58,554 nt of DNA. Source: an uncultured Spirochaetaceae bacterium. Its GTDB lineage: Bacteria > Spirochaetota > Spirochaetia > Treponematales > Treponemataceae. Below, piece by piece: positions 44,260 to 53,157 of this stretch (position 1 is its first letter; every line of letters begins with the position of its first letter). Under the pieces are notes generated by a model. The model was not told where the DNA came from, made no database searches, and was given only the letters and a program-made list of their open reading frames with translations. Made by a program: the position numbers and the translations under genes. The stretch covers positions 1-58,554 of the forward strand of contig CACZYY010000007.1 in NCBI GenBank assembly GCA_902785455.1. Direction: 5' to 3'.

Positions 44260-47200
44260 CTATTTACGCTGTAGCAAATCTTTTAAAGCTATAAAATCCA
44301 CATTATCCACAAGGGTACGAATTTTTATATATTTTTCTTTAAAATTCTCCGGGATTTCGCACTTTTCCAATTCTTCCATGATAGCATCAAGTCCATCAAT
44401 GTCAAAACTTTCAGCACAATTTGCTATTTTTTCTAATTTTTCAGACAGTTCTTCCTCTGAAATCAAAGTTTTTTCGCCCTTTTCATTATCAAGGAAAAGC
44501 AAATGAAGTTTTTCTTTGAGAGCTCTGAAATCATTCATGAACGGCTTGTGTTCTTTTTGGATTTCGTCAATTTTCAGGCTGTCAGCACACTGCTCAAGAT
44601 ATTCGGCACGTTTTGAAAGTTCATTCGCACCAATCAATCTGGAAGTGCTTTTTAACGCATGAATTTTTATTCCGTAATTCTTCCAGTCCTCATTCTCAAA
44701 GAATTGCTGAAGCTCCAATGCCTTTTCATCAGCAGACTTGTAATATTTTTGCAGAGAGAATTCAAGGGTTTCAGCATTTCCACAATTTACAACCGCTGAG
44801 TCAACATCAATTTCTTCAATCGATTTAAGATTCTCAATGAAATGATTTTCGACCGGCTCAGAAGAATCCTCATCAACCGCCGATTCAAGATATTCTGGCG
44901 GCAGATATTTTTTAATCATTTCCTCAAGTTTTATAGGATCAACCGGCTTTGTCAGATAATCCGTAAAACCTGCATCGATGTACATTTGCCTTACACCGCT
45001 GATTGCATTTGCCGTGAGCGCAATACATGCCTTGTCCTTGCACAAGTTCGATTCGAGTTTTTGCATTTCATGGAGCGTTTCGATTCCGTCCATTTCCGGC
45101 ATGCGGTGATCAATGAAAAGAATATCATATGCCTCCTCCTGGACTTTTTTGAGAGCTTCCCTGCCGCTCAGTGCCGTGTCAATCTTCATGCCGGTCTTTT
45201 TAAGCAAACCTTTTATAACCTCAAGATTCATCTCCGTGTCATCGACAAACAAGAGCCGGGCTTTTGGTGCGTGAAGTTTTTCCTTGTATTTAGACAAAAG
45301 AAGGGCATTCTTTTTGTAAGCCTCGTTGATGTCTCCGACCTCTGCCCAGTCAATGACCTTCTGAACCACTGCGAAACTGAATTCAGAGCCTTTGCCGTAT
45401 TCACTTTCGACTTCAAGTTTTGACTCCATCATGCTCAGGATTCGCGTTACGATGCTCATTCCAAGCCCGGTGCCCTCGATCGTCTTGTTCTTGTCTTCTT
45501 CAATTCGCTCGAACGGAGAACAAAGTTTTTCCATGTCGGATTTTTTGATTCCGATTCCAGTATCTTTTACGCAGATTTTCAAGGAAATGCTTTTATCATC
45601 GATTTTTTCGTAATCAAGATTGAAAGTGACACTGCCTTCCTTGGTATATTTTACGGCATTTGTCAGAAGATTGAGAATGCACTGTTTGAGCCTTACGCTG
45701 TCACCAAGAAGAAGTTTCGGAAGACTCGGATTAACGTTTATAATCAATTCCAGACTCTTTCTTTTTGCGCGCTCGGAAATCATGTTGACCAAATCAACCA
45801 CAACTGAAGACACATCGTAGTTTTCGGGCAGAATCTCCATCTTTCCGGCTTCGATTTTTGAGAAGTCAAGGATTTCATTTACAATTTCAAGAAGATTAGT
45901 TCCCGCAAGTTTTATATTTGAGGCATAACCAAGAATTGATTCATCTTCTGACTCGCGGAGAATCATTTCGTCCATGCCGAGAACTGCATTAATCGGCGTG
46001 CGGATTTCATGGCTCATGTTCGCAAGGAAAGCGCTTTTTGCCTGGCTGGCCGCCGCATTTTTTTCTGCTGCGAATTTCATCCGGTCTCGCTCAGTCTGAA
46101 GCTGATCACGCTCTTTCTTCTCGGCATCGATATACTCGACAGCCCAAAGGACGTGATTCAAAGTGCCGTCATCCTGCCTGTCCATGGCAATAAAACGCCC
46201 GCGACACCATTTGCCGCCGGCACCCAGAAATTCCTGTGCAACCGTAATTCTTTCTTTTAAGCGCTCATTAATCGTATCAAGATTTACGAATGGAATAAGC
46301 GTATCCCATGAAGTTTCATCCGAAGTCTGCTTCATTACCTCCGGCAAAATTTGTCTCGCATTACCAATCGACCGTCTGATTACGTCTCCAATGTCCTTGC
46401 GGCTGTGAATTTCAGTGAATGTGTCGTTCTTGAGATCAATTTCGTGCATGGAAAGATACATGCTCGCCAAAAATTCGCTTTTGCTCTGACTTTCAGAAAT
46501 TGCGGCTTCCTTTTCTTCACGCTCCCTTATTGTCTGCTCTCGGATATAGCCAATGTATTCCTTCATTTGTGTGGTCATTTTTCGAATATTGTCCGCAAGG
46601 ATTCCGATTTCATTTTTAGACTCATACGGAATGTTGCTGTAAAGTTCTCCACGACTCAGCTTAAAAGTTGCCTCGGTAAGGATTCGGATAGGGTGAATAA
46701 TTTTTTCGGAGGCTACGGCCACGACAAACCAGGTCAGCGCAAGTACAATCAAAAGAATCACCATATAAAATATGAGCTGATTGATCCGATTGTTTGTTAC
46801 AAAATAATAAGGAACTGCAATTACAAGCGACATACCGTTTTCCAAATTCTTAAGAAGCCCGATATGCCGGCTTCGGTTCCAGATAAATTCGTTCATTGAA
46901 TTTGCTTTTTCATTCTTCAACAAATCAAAAATAAAATTTAAATTCGCAGACTGTTCAACTGAACTTTTGAGTAAATGAGAGCGGTTTGAATAAATTAGAT
47001 TCCGTTCACTTCCGATAAGGAGTGCAAGCGTATTTTCAACAGGCAGAGTCTCAACCATATCTTTGAGCACTGCAAGCTTCAGATCCATTCCGACAACGCC
47101 AAGCAAAACACCATTTTTATAAACTGGCGCGACATAAGAAATCATGTGGACATCAATATTTTTGTTCTCGTAAGGATTTGTCCAGAGAGGCTTTTTTGCC

Positions 47201-47706
47201 CAAATCGGGCTGTAATACCAGCCGACATGCTCCTTGTCGCTCGGCAAATATTTGCTTAAATCGGTGTTCCTGACTTTTACAAAACCTGTTTTTTTGTTTC
47301 CAAGATAGAACAAGCCCCGGTCATAGCCAAAACGTTCAGCTTCCATTCTAAAAAACAGAGAAACTACGCCCTTGGGATCCCCAGGATAATTGGTCATTTT
47401 TTCCCCAAGCGAGCGCATGTATTCTTCTTCATATTCCGGATCTTTCAGGATTCGCTCTTCGTCAATTGAGTTCAGGATATAATCTTCAGCCATATTTACG
47501 GCGGCTTCAATCGCAGAAAAATTATTATCAAGTTCATTCTGTTTTTTTTCTGCCATAAGGATGACCGACTGAGCTATATTCTGCTTAAAATTTGAGTCGT
47601 TGTAAAAAAAACCAAAACCCGCTACAAGCAAAAAAGTCAGAATTTCAAGTGTAAAAACACCAATAAAAGTCTTAGCTTTAAGCGAATAATTTCGTTTGCT
47701 TATCAT
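44260..47706 (-). CDS. hybrid sensor histidine kinase (dCache-HAMP-PAS-HisKA-HATPase-REC-Hpt)
   Basis: 1148 residues. Membrane spans at about 12-34 and 310-332 flank a dCache-like periplasmic sensor. HAMP follows (about 332-385), a PAS-like region (about 410-525), then HisKA with His567 (MSHEIRTPINAV). HATPase has NLLTNAVKYT, DTGIGI and GTGLGMSI; a receiver follows (LLFVDDTEMN ... LFIDHRMPEMDG), and a C-terminal Hpt domain (HALKSTSRLIGA). A full internal phosphorelay. The start overlaps the upstream GGDEF gene stop by four bases (ATGA). The dCache domain suggests a small-molecule ligand; which one is unknown. Confidence 0.92.
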   Translation of the reverse strand: MISKRNYSLKAKTFIGVFTLEILTFLLVAGFGFFYNDSNFKQNIAQSVILMAEKKQNELDNNFSAIEAAVNMAEDYILNSIDEERILKDPEYEEEYMRSLGEKMTNYPGDPKGVVSLFFRMEAERFGYDRGLFYLGNKKTGFVKVRNTDLSKYLPSDKEHVGWYYSPIWAKKPLWTNPYENKNIDVHMISYVAPVYKNGVLLGVVGMDLKLAVLKDMVETLPVENTLALLIGSERNLIYSNRSHLLKSSVEQSANLNFIFDLLKNEKANSMNEFIWNRSRHIGLLKNLENGMSLVIAVPYYFVTNNRINQLIFYMVILLIVLALTWFVVAVASEKIIHPIRILTEATFKLSRGELYSNIPYESKNEIGILADNIRKMTTQMKEYIGYIREQTIREREEKEAAISESQSKSEFLASMYLSMHEIDLKNDTFTEIHSRKDIGDVIRRSIGNARQILPEVMKQTSDETSWDTLIPFVNLDTINERLKERITVAQEFLGAGGKWCRGRFIAMDRQDDGTLNHVLWAVEYIDAEKKERDQLQTERDRMKFAAEKNAAASQAKSAFLANMSHEIRTPINAVLGMDEMILRESEDESILGYASNIKLAGTNLLEIVNEILDFSKIEAGKMEILPENYDVSSVVVDLVNMISERAKRKSLELIINVNPSLPKLLLGDSVRLKQCILNLLTNAVKYTKEGSVTFNLDYEKIDDKSISLKICVKDTGIGIKKSDMEKLCSPFERIEEDKNKTIEGTGLGMSIVTRILSMMESKLEVESEYGKGSEFSFAVVQKVIDWAEVGDINEAYKKNALLLSKYKEKLHAPKARLLFVDDTEMNLEVIKGLLKKTGMKIDTALSGREALKKVQEEAYDILFIDHRMPEMDGIETLHEMQKLESNLCKDKACIALTANAISGVRQMYIDAGFTDYLTKPVDPIKLEEMIKKYLPPEYLESAVDEDSSEPVENHFIENLKSIEEIDVDSAVVNCGNAETLEFSLQKYYKSADEKALELQQFFENEDWKNYGIKIHALKSTSRLIGANELSKRAEYLEQCADSLKIDEIQKEHKPFMNDFRALKEKLHLLFLDNEKGEKTLISEEELSEKLEKIANCAESFDIDGLDAIMEELEKCEIPENFKEKYIKIRTLVDNVDFIALKDLLQRK

Positions 47707-49070
47707 ACTTCTCGCTTAACTCCATTGCCGCCGGCTGTTTTAACGGCATAGCAAAGCTGAACAGCCCTGTGATAATTCGTCTTGATACTCTGAGAAAGAT
47801 CTATCTCAACAACTCCGACTGAAACTGACACATCAAGTTTTTTGTTTACGAGCGCACAAAATTCACTGAATTTAACCTCTGCCTCATCAGCATGTATTTC
47901 GTAGAAAATGACAAATTCATCGCCGCTCCACCGGAACATAATTCCTTTGTCACCAATAATCTCTTTTGCATATTTTACGACTCCAAGAATGACCTCATCA
48001 CCGTCTTTTGTCTCATTCTCGACTTTGAACCTGTCAATATCAAACATAACGAGAGATTTGTAGCGGGTAGTGTTGAAAATTCCCAGCTCGCCAAATGATT
48101 CTTTGAGATAATTTCGATTGGGAAGCCCAGTCAAAGAATCCTCGACGCTCTGAGGCTTTTGAAAGCGGTGGGAAGGAATATCTTTCTGGCCGGACAAATC
48201 CGCAATCAATATCAGAAGAAGCATCAGATAAATGCAAATGACAAGTATTGTAGTGCCAACCTTCTTTTCACCAGTTCCAATATCCTGAACAACAAGATAC
48301 CAGTTCAAATCAGCCATGTATCTGGTCATGCGGAAGCCGCCGAAACTTTGCGGAGTAAAAGTGAATTGTTTTTCGGTTGATTTATCGCTTATTGCCTCTG
48401 AAATATAGGCATTTTTGATATTTGCTGAATCCGTATCAATCTGAACCAGACCATCGTTATCTATGAGATTAATTTTTAAGCCGTATTCCGCCTCCGCGCG
48501 AGAAAGCAAATCCTGCAATTCATCCATAAAAACACCAATGCCACACACTCCGACAAGATTGCCGTTTGAGTCCTCGATGCGGGCATTAACAAAAACTGTC
48601 CAGCGGTAGTCATAAACTTCATCGCGGTCAGTATCCAGCCTGATATTCTTATTGGCGTCAAGGAAAAGCTGAAACCAGCTGTCATAAGGATCTCTCTGAG
48701 GATTAATAATTTTGGCTATTCCGCTTGATGTGTAATATCTGCGAGTTTTCTCTGAAATGACGTATGCAACAAGATAACCAAACTTTTTCTTAATTGAAGA
48801 AAGATAATCCGCAAGCAGGTCTTCCATTTGAGATTCAGATTTGTCGCCCTCGGATTTTAATGCATTCACAAGGAAAGTATCAGATGACATATACTGAGAA
48901 ATAACAAAAGGCTTTCCGATAGCAGCATAAAGAGAATCATAAAGATGATTTGCAATGAGATCTGCTTTCTGAGCATCACGCCTTGTACTGCGCAAAATCG
49001 AAGGTGTCAATATGGCAAGAAGTATAGCCGAAGCAAAAACTAAGATTGTTATTATCAGTTTTTTGGACAA
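47703..49070 (-). CDS. dCache-GGDEF diguanylate cyclase
   Basis: 455 residues from a TTG start at 49070 with GGGAG six bases upstream; an in-frame TTG 16 codons earlier has no such site. Span at about 5-24, dCache-like sensor (about 35-270, with GVCGIGVFMDELQDLL), second span about 280-300, then GGDEF. The signature reads RWSGDEFVIFYE, Ser replacing the first Gly, a variant often still active. It should make cyclic di-GMP in response to an external ligand. It leads the operon GGDEF-hybrid kinase-double REC, from an extended -10 promoter at 49150-49158. Confidence 0.88.
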   Translation of the reverse strand: MSKKLIITILVFASAILLAILTPSILRSTRRDAQKADLIANHLYDSLYAAIGKPFVISQYMSSDTFLVNALKSEGDKSESQMEDLLADYLSSIKKKFGYLVAYVISEKTRRYYTSSGIAKIINPQRDPYDSWFQLFLDANKNIRLDTDRDEVYDYRWTVFVNARIEDSNGNLVGVCGIGVFMDELQDLLSRAEAEYGLKINLIDNDGLVQIDTDSANIKNAYISEAISDKSTEKQFTFTPQSFGGFRMTRYMADLNWYLVVQDIGTGEKKVGTTILVICIYLMLLLILIADLSGQKDIPSHRFQKPQSVEDSLTGLPNRNYLKESFGELGIFNTTRYKSLVMFDIDRFKVENETKDGDEVILGVVKYAKEIIGDKGIMFRWSGDEFVIFYEIHADEAEVKFSEFCALVNKKLDVSVSVGVVEIDLSQSIKTNYHRAVQLCYAVKTAGGNGVKREV

Positions 49071-49149
49071 TATGCACTCCCTTAAAAAGTCCGCATTAGC
49101 GGCGTTGCACGCAAGCAACGAATCTGCAAGTCATCGACGTTGCATTAAA

Positions 49150-49158
49150 ATTATAACA
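49150..49158 (-). promoter_or_regulatory. extended -10 promoter of the dCache-GGDEF operon
   Basis: On the minus strand TGTTATAAT, i.e. TG, one base, TATAAT. The leader is about 70 bases and includes a hairpin CGTTGC / GCAACG (49103-49120). Confidence 0.6.
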
Positions 49159-49228
49159 TGACAAATTAAAATTTGGAATTTTTTTTAAGATTTTTTTACG
49201 ATTTATCTTTTCAGAATAAATAAAGATA

Positions 49229-49237
49229 TGCTATAAT
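49229..49237 (+). promoter_or_regulatory. extended -10 promoter of the membrane GGDEF gene
   Basis: TGCTATAAT at 49229-49237, divergent from the promoter at 49150, giving a leader of about 38 bases. Confidence 0.6.
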
Positions 49238-49282
49238 TTACTCAGTGTTTAAAACAGCATTACGCGCCCAAGGGAGCAAGCT

Positions 49283-50491
49283 ATGTACTATGCAAGCATC
49301 GGAATTCTTGCACTGCTGATACATGTCATCATTAATTATGATGTGCTGGTCAAAACAAAATCAAAGTTTCTCACTTCATCGCAAAGAGCATACAAAACCT
49401 TTTTGTACAGTGTCTCGGCTTATTATATTACTGACATTTTATGGGAGCCTCTTTACTCTTTGCATTTCATTAATACCATTTTCATTGAGACAACAATTTA
49501 TTTTATAGTAATGGGATTATCGGTCCTTTTTTGGACTCAGTATGTGACTTCCTACATCAACGAAAAAAGCCGCTTCATGACAATTTTCAAATATGTCGGC
49601 CGCTTTTTCTTTATTTCGCAAATAGTCATTCTGATTGTAAATTTCTTCTGCCCGATTGCTTTCTGGTTCGATAAAGACGGCACTTATCAAACAGGTGCAG
49701 CCAGAAGCCTTAATCTCTGCTTCCAGTTCATTTTGTTTTTAATCACTACGATTCGAATGCTTTTTGTTTCGGCAAAAACTCAGGGCAATGCAAAACAGCG
49801 TCATCTTGCAATCGGATTCTTTGGAATTGCGATGGCTGTTTTTGTAGTTCTTCAGTCAATTTTCCCGCTCATGCCATTCTATGCAATCGGATACATGCTT
49901 GGAACCTGTCTGATTCACACTTTTGTTCTTGAAGATGAAAAAGAAGCCCGGAGAAAAGAACTTGATAAGCTGCGACAAGTCGAACGAATACAGGAAGTCG
50001 AACTGGGAACTGCAAGGCAAATGGCATATCAGGATCCACTCACAGAGGTCAAAAACAAAAATGCTTACCAGGAAGACATCGAAGGAATCGAACGACGGCT
50101 CCAGGACAATATTCTGGAAAAATTTGCGCTGGTTGTCTTCGACCTAAACGGGCTGAAAATAATAAATGATACGAAAGGTCATACAGAAGGAGACAAGTAC
50201 ATCAAAGATGGTGCAAAATTGATTTCACAGATATTCATGCACAGCTCTATTTACCGAATTGGCGGAGATGAATTTGTCGCGCTCCTCAGATGTGAAGATT
50301 ACAAATATAAAGACAAGCTAATCGAACAATTCAACAATCAGGTAGAAAAGAATTTAAAAGAAGGCAAAGTGGTTGTTTCCTGCGGTTATGCAGAATTTAA
50401 TCCGCAAACCGACAAGAAATACCAGAACATTTTCGAACGTGCAGATAAAAACATGTACGAACGAAAAAAGGAATTAAAAAGCAGAATCTAA
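49283..50491 (+). CDS. membrane-anchored GGDEF diguanylate cyclase
   Basis: 402 residues. Seven or so hydrophobic segments in residues 1-215 form a membrane sensor, then a charged linker helix (about 215-245) and a GGDEF domain with canonical RIGGDEFVALLR and YQDPLTEVKNKNAYQED. An active cyclic di-GMP synthase is expected. GGGAG precedes the ATG. It is divergent from the dCache-GGDEF operon, so two cyclases share one control region. Its last 18 bases overlap the end of fusA tail to tail. Confidence 0.9.
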   Translation: MYYASIGILALLIHVIINYDVLVKTKSKFLTSSQRAYKTFLYSVSAYYITDILWEPLYSLHFINTIFIETTIYFIVMGLSVLFWTQYVTSYINEKSRFMTIFKYVGRFFFISQIVILIVNFFCPIAFWFDKDGTYQTGAARSLNLCFQFILFLITTIRMLFVSAKTQGNAKQRHLAIGFFGIAMAVFVVLQSIFPLMPFYAIGYMLGTCLIHTFVLEDEKEARRKELDKLRQVERIQEVELGTARQMAYQDPLTEVKNKNAYQEDIEGIERRLQDNILEKFALVVFDLNGLKIINDTKGHTEGDKYIKDGAKLISQIFMHSSIYRIGGDEFVALLRCEDYKYKDKLIEQFNNQVEKNLKEGKVVVSCGYAEFNPQTDKKYQNIFERADKNMYERKKELKSRI

Positions 50492-52534
50492 CCCGCCGAC
50501 CTTCTGCTGGAAGTGAGCAAACTCCATGCTGAAGCTTGCACGCCCCTGTGTTACAGAACGAAGGTTTGTTGAGAATCCGAACATCTTTGCCATTGGTGCG
50601 ATACAGTGAACGATTTCACCAGAGGCCTTTGAATCCTGCCCCTGAATCATTCCGCCTCGCTGAGTAATCTGGCTGATTGCGTCACCTACAAACTCAAGAG
50701 GACAAGAAATATCTACGTTCATTACAGGCTCCAGAATCTGCGGCACAGCTTTGTTTGCGGCCTCGTCAAAAACCTGAGCAGCGCAAGCCGTGAATGCAAA
50801 AGGTGTGCCTGTAAGCTCGTTGTAGTCGATTTTTGTGACTTCAACGCCAACATCGGCACACGGATAGCCGTATTTGATTCCAGAAGAGAATGAGTTTTCG
50901 ATTCCGGCTTTGATTGCATCGTAAATTTCTTCCGGGATATTGTTGTCGTGAACTGAGCATGAATAAGTGTTGCCCACGCCCTGCTCGTTCTGTTTGATTT
51001 TGATTGTAAGACCTGCGGTGTTGTCCTTTCCTGCAAGGTTCTTTTCCCAGGTTGAAGAGACTTCTGCTTCGTTTGTGACAGATTCGCGGTAAGTTACCTG
51101 AGGAGCACCCACGTTAGCCTTTACGCCAAAATCCTCCTTCATTCGGGTAACAAGAACGTCAAGGTGAAGCTCGCCCATTCCGCTGATGATGAGCTGACCT
51201 GTTTCCGCATCCTCGTGGCTTGTGAATGTAGGATCCTCGCGGCTCATGATTGCAAGAGTTTCAACAAGCTTGTCCTTGTCGCTCAGAGTCTCAGGCTCGA
51301 TTGCGATTGAGATTACAGGCTCCGGGAATTTGAGGCTTTCAAGAAGAATCGGCATTCCTTCGCTTCCCAAAGTGTCGCCCGTCTGAGAAATTTTAAGGCC
51401 TACGAAAACCGCGATGTCACCGGCCTGAACGCTGTCCATCTGCTCCATGTGATTTGCGTTTACGCGCAGGATTCGGTTGATTCGCTCACGCTTTTTCTTT
51501 CCGACATTGAGCGCCTGACTTCCGGCTGTGAATTTGCCGGAATAAACACGAACGAATGCGAGAGCGCCCATCTCGCGGTCCTGCTGGATTTTGAAAACAA
51601 GGCCGAGAGGCATTTTCTTTTCGTCGCAAGGAATTTCAACGCTCTCTTCTTTATCTTTTTTGACATGAAGACCTTTTGCAGGCGGCACGTCTGTAGGACA
51701 AGGAAGATAATCGATTACGGCATCAATCAAAGGCTGAACCCCCTTGTTTCGGCGGGCAGTACCACACAAGCAGGGAACCAGGGTGCGGTTGATTGTAAGA
51801 GTACGCAAAGCTTTTTTGAGCTGCTCGTTTGTGATTTCGCCGCCCTCAAGATAAATCATTCCAAGCTCGTCGTCGTTTGAAGCAACGGTGTCGATGAGTT
51901 TTGCCCGCCATTCTTCGGCAAGCTCTTTGTACTGGTCGGAAAGCTCTGACTCGGTGAAAGTTTCGCCCTCGTCCTCTTCGTTCCAGCGAATTTCTTTCAT
52001 TGTGAGAAGGTCGATTACGCCGTCAAAATCTTCGCCCTGTCCCATCGGAACCTGCAAAGCGACTGTGGTAACGCCGAATTTTTCGTGAACGTCGTTGATT
52101 GAATAGAAGAAATCTGCTCCGATTCGGTCCATTTTGTTGACAAAGCAAAGGCGTGGAACAGAGAATTCATCGGCCTGCTTCCAGACTGTCTCGGTCTGCG
52201 GCTGAACACCGTCAACGGCACAGATTACGGCAACGGCACCGTCCAAAACGCGAAGTGAACGCTCAACTTCGGCAGTAAAATCAACATGGCCCGGAGTGTC
52301 GATGATATTGATTGTGTAGCCCTTCCAGTCTGTTGTGATTGCGGCAGATGCGATTGTGATCCCGCGTTCCTGCTCCTGCTTCATGAAGTCCATTGTGGCA
52401 GCACCGTCATCGATTTCGCCAATCCGGTGGATTTTTCCTGTATAGTAAAGAATTCGCTCAGTTGTGGTTGTTTTTCCTGCATCAATATGCGCCATGATTC
52501 CGATATTGCGCATTTTCTGTAAGTTAAGTGCCAT
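50474..52534 (-). CDS. fusA: elongation factor G
   Basis: 686 residues. Translocation GTPase: G1 AHIDAGKTTTTERIL, switch I DGAATMDFMKQEQERGITIASAA, DTPGHVDF, NKMDR, then domains II-V. Slightly shorter than usual EF-G, with spirochaete-like wording of the switch region. Spirochaetes often hold two EF-Gs, so this may be either one. AAGGA precedes the ATG. The leader holds a CACAGAG palindrome (52554-52634). The convergent GGDEF gene overlaps its end by 18 bases. Confidence 0.95.
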   Translation of the reverse strand: MALNLQKMRNIGIMAHIDAGKTTTTERILYYTGKIHRIGEIDDGAATMDFMKQEQERGITIASAAITTDWKGYTINIIDTPGHVDFTAEVERSLRVLDGAVAVICAVDGVQPQTETVWKQADEFSVPRLCFVNKMDRIGADFFYSINDVHEKFGVTTVALQVPMGQGEDFDGVIDLLTMKEIRWNEEDEGETFTESELSDQYKELAEEWRAKLIDTVASNDDELGMIYLEGGEITNEQLKKALRTLTINRTLVPCLCGTARRNKGVQPLIDAVIDYLPCPTDVPPAKGLHVKKDKEESVEIPCDEKKMPLGLVFKIQQDREMGALAFVRVYSGKFTAGSQALNVGKKKRERINRILRVNANHMEQMDSVQAGDIAVFVGLKISQTGDTLGSEGMPILLESLKFPEPVISIAIEPETLSDKDKLVETLAIMSREDPTFTSHEDAETGQLIISGMGELHLDVLVTRMKEDFGVKANVGAPQVTYRESVTNEAEVSSTWEKNLAGKDNTAGLTIKIKQNEQGVGNTYSCSVHDNNIPEEIYDAIKAGIENSFSSGIKYGYPCADVGVEVTKIDYNELTGTPFAFTACAAQVFDEAANKAVPQILEPVMNVDISCPLEFVGDAISQITQRGGMIQGQDSKASGEIVHCIAPMAKMFGFSTNLRSVTQGRASFSMEFAHFQQKVGGLDSAF

Positions 52535-52553
52535 AATTTTTTTCCTTTTAAAT

Positions 52554-52634
52554 TTCTCACAGAGAACACAGAGTTCACAGAGAACTAATTTAATAAGTAA
52601 ACTCCTCTGTGGACTCTTAAGCTCTGTGAGGAAT
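52554..52634. repeat. CACAGAG palindromic repeat in the fusA leader
   Basis: Left arm with three spaced CACAGAG units after TTTCTCACAGAG, right arm with CTCTGTG units ending in CTCTGTGAGGAA. The arms pair across about 80 bases. Sister element at 53049-53131. Confidence 0.6.
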
Positions 52635-52641
52635 TTTATTC

Positions 52642-52673
52642 AAAAAAAAAGGAACATCGAGCAGATGTTCCTT
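52642..52673 (-). terminator. terminator of the tRNA-Lys pair
   Basis: GGAACATC / GATGTTCC with flanking AA-TT pairs (52649-52673), followed on the minus strand by nine U. Confidence 0.85.
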
Positions 52674-52678
52674 AAATG

Positions 52679-52751
52679 TGAGCTATGATGGATTCGAACC
52701 ATCGACAGCCGCCTTAAAAGGGCGGTGCTCTACCTACTGAGCTAATAGCCC
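52679..52751 (-). tRNA. tRNA-Lys (anticodon TTT), copy 2
   Basis: A 73-nt cloverleaf: acceptor GGGCTAT / ATAGCTC, anticodon stem CCGCC / GGCGG with loop CTTTTAA, T-arm GATGGTTCGAATCCATC. No encoded CCA. Same sequence as the copy at 52775-52847, 23 bases away. Confidence 0.96.
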
Positions 52752-52774
52752 AACTCCAACAAATGAAACTTTAA

Positions 52775-52847
52775 TGAGCTATGATGGATTCGAACCATCG
52801 ACAGCCGCCTTAAAAGGGCGGTGCTCTACCTACTGAGCTAATAGCCC
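52775..52847 (-). tRNA. tRNA-Lys (anticodon TTT), copy 1
   Basis: Promoter-proximal copy, identical to 52679-52751 by eye. A promoter on the minus strand has TTGACT (52896-52901) and TATAAT (52875-52880), spacer only about 15 bases. Confidence 0.96.
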
Positions 52848-52930
52848 ATGTGTTCATTGCTGAATGAATGAGATATTATACCAAAATAAATTTTTAGTCA
52901 ATAGCAAATAAATGTTTTTTGTAAAAAAAT

Positions 52931-53038
52931 TGCGGTAGCGCTGGGAGTGGCGGCGAAGCCGTTGCGGAACGCAGTGGAGCAATGAAGTGCGGTAGCACGG
53001 AACCACGGACATAGCGACGGCGAAGCCGGACCGCCATA
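52931..53038. repeat. GC-rich repeat with two copies of the GCGACGGCGAAGCCGG module
   Basis: Units at 52943-52961 and 53013-53029 are reverse complements of the module following the hairpins at 38176-38196 and 42222-42242. It lies between flgE and the tRNA-Lys promoter and contains no gene. Confidence 0.65.
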
Positions 53039-53040
53039 TA

Positions 53041-53131
53041 AAAAAAATTCCTCACAGAGGGCACAGAGTTCACAGAGGATGAAATAATTTTCATTAAAAA
53101 TCTCTCTGTGTTCTCCCCAGCTCTGTGAGGA
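53041..53131 (-). terminator. CACAGAG palindrome acting as the flgE terminator
   Basis: The arms TTCCTCACAGAG and CTCTGTGAGGAA pair across about 80 bases, and on the minus strand the structure is followed by a run of eight U (A-run 53041-53048). Same family as 52554-52634. Confidence 0.6.
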
Positions 53132-53157
53132 ACAAAAACTGTTAATTTCTAATTAGC

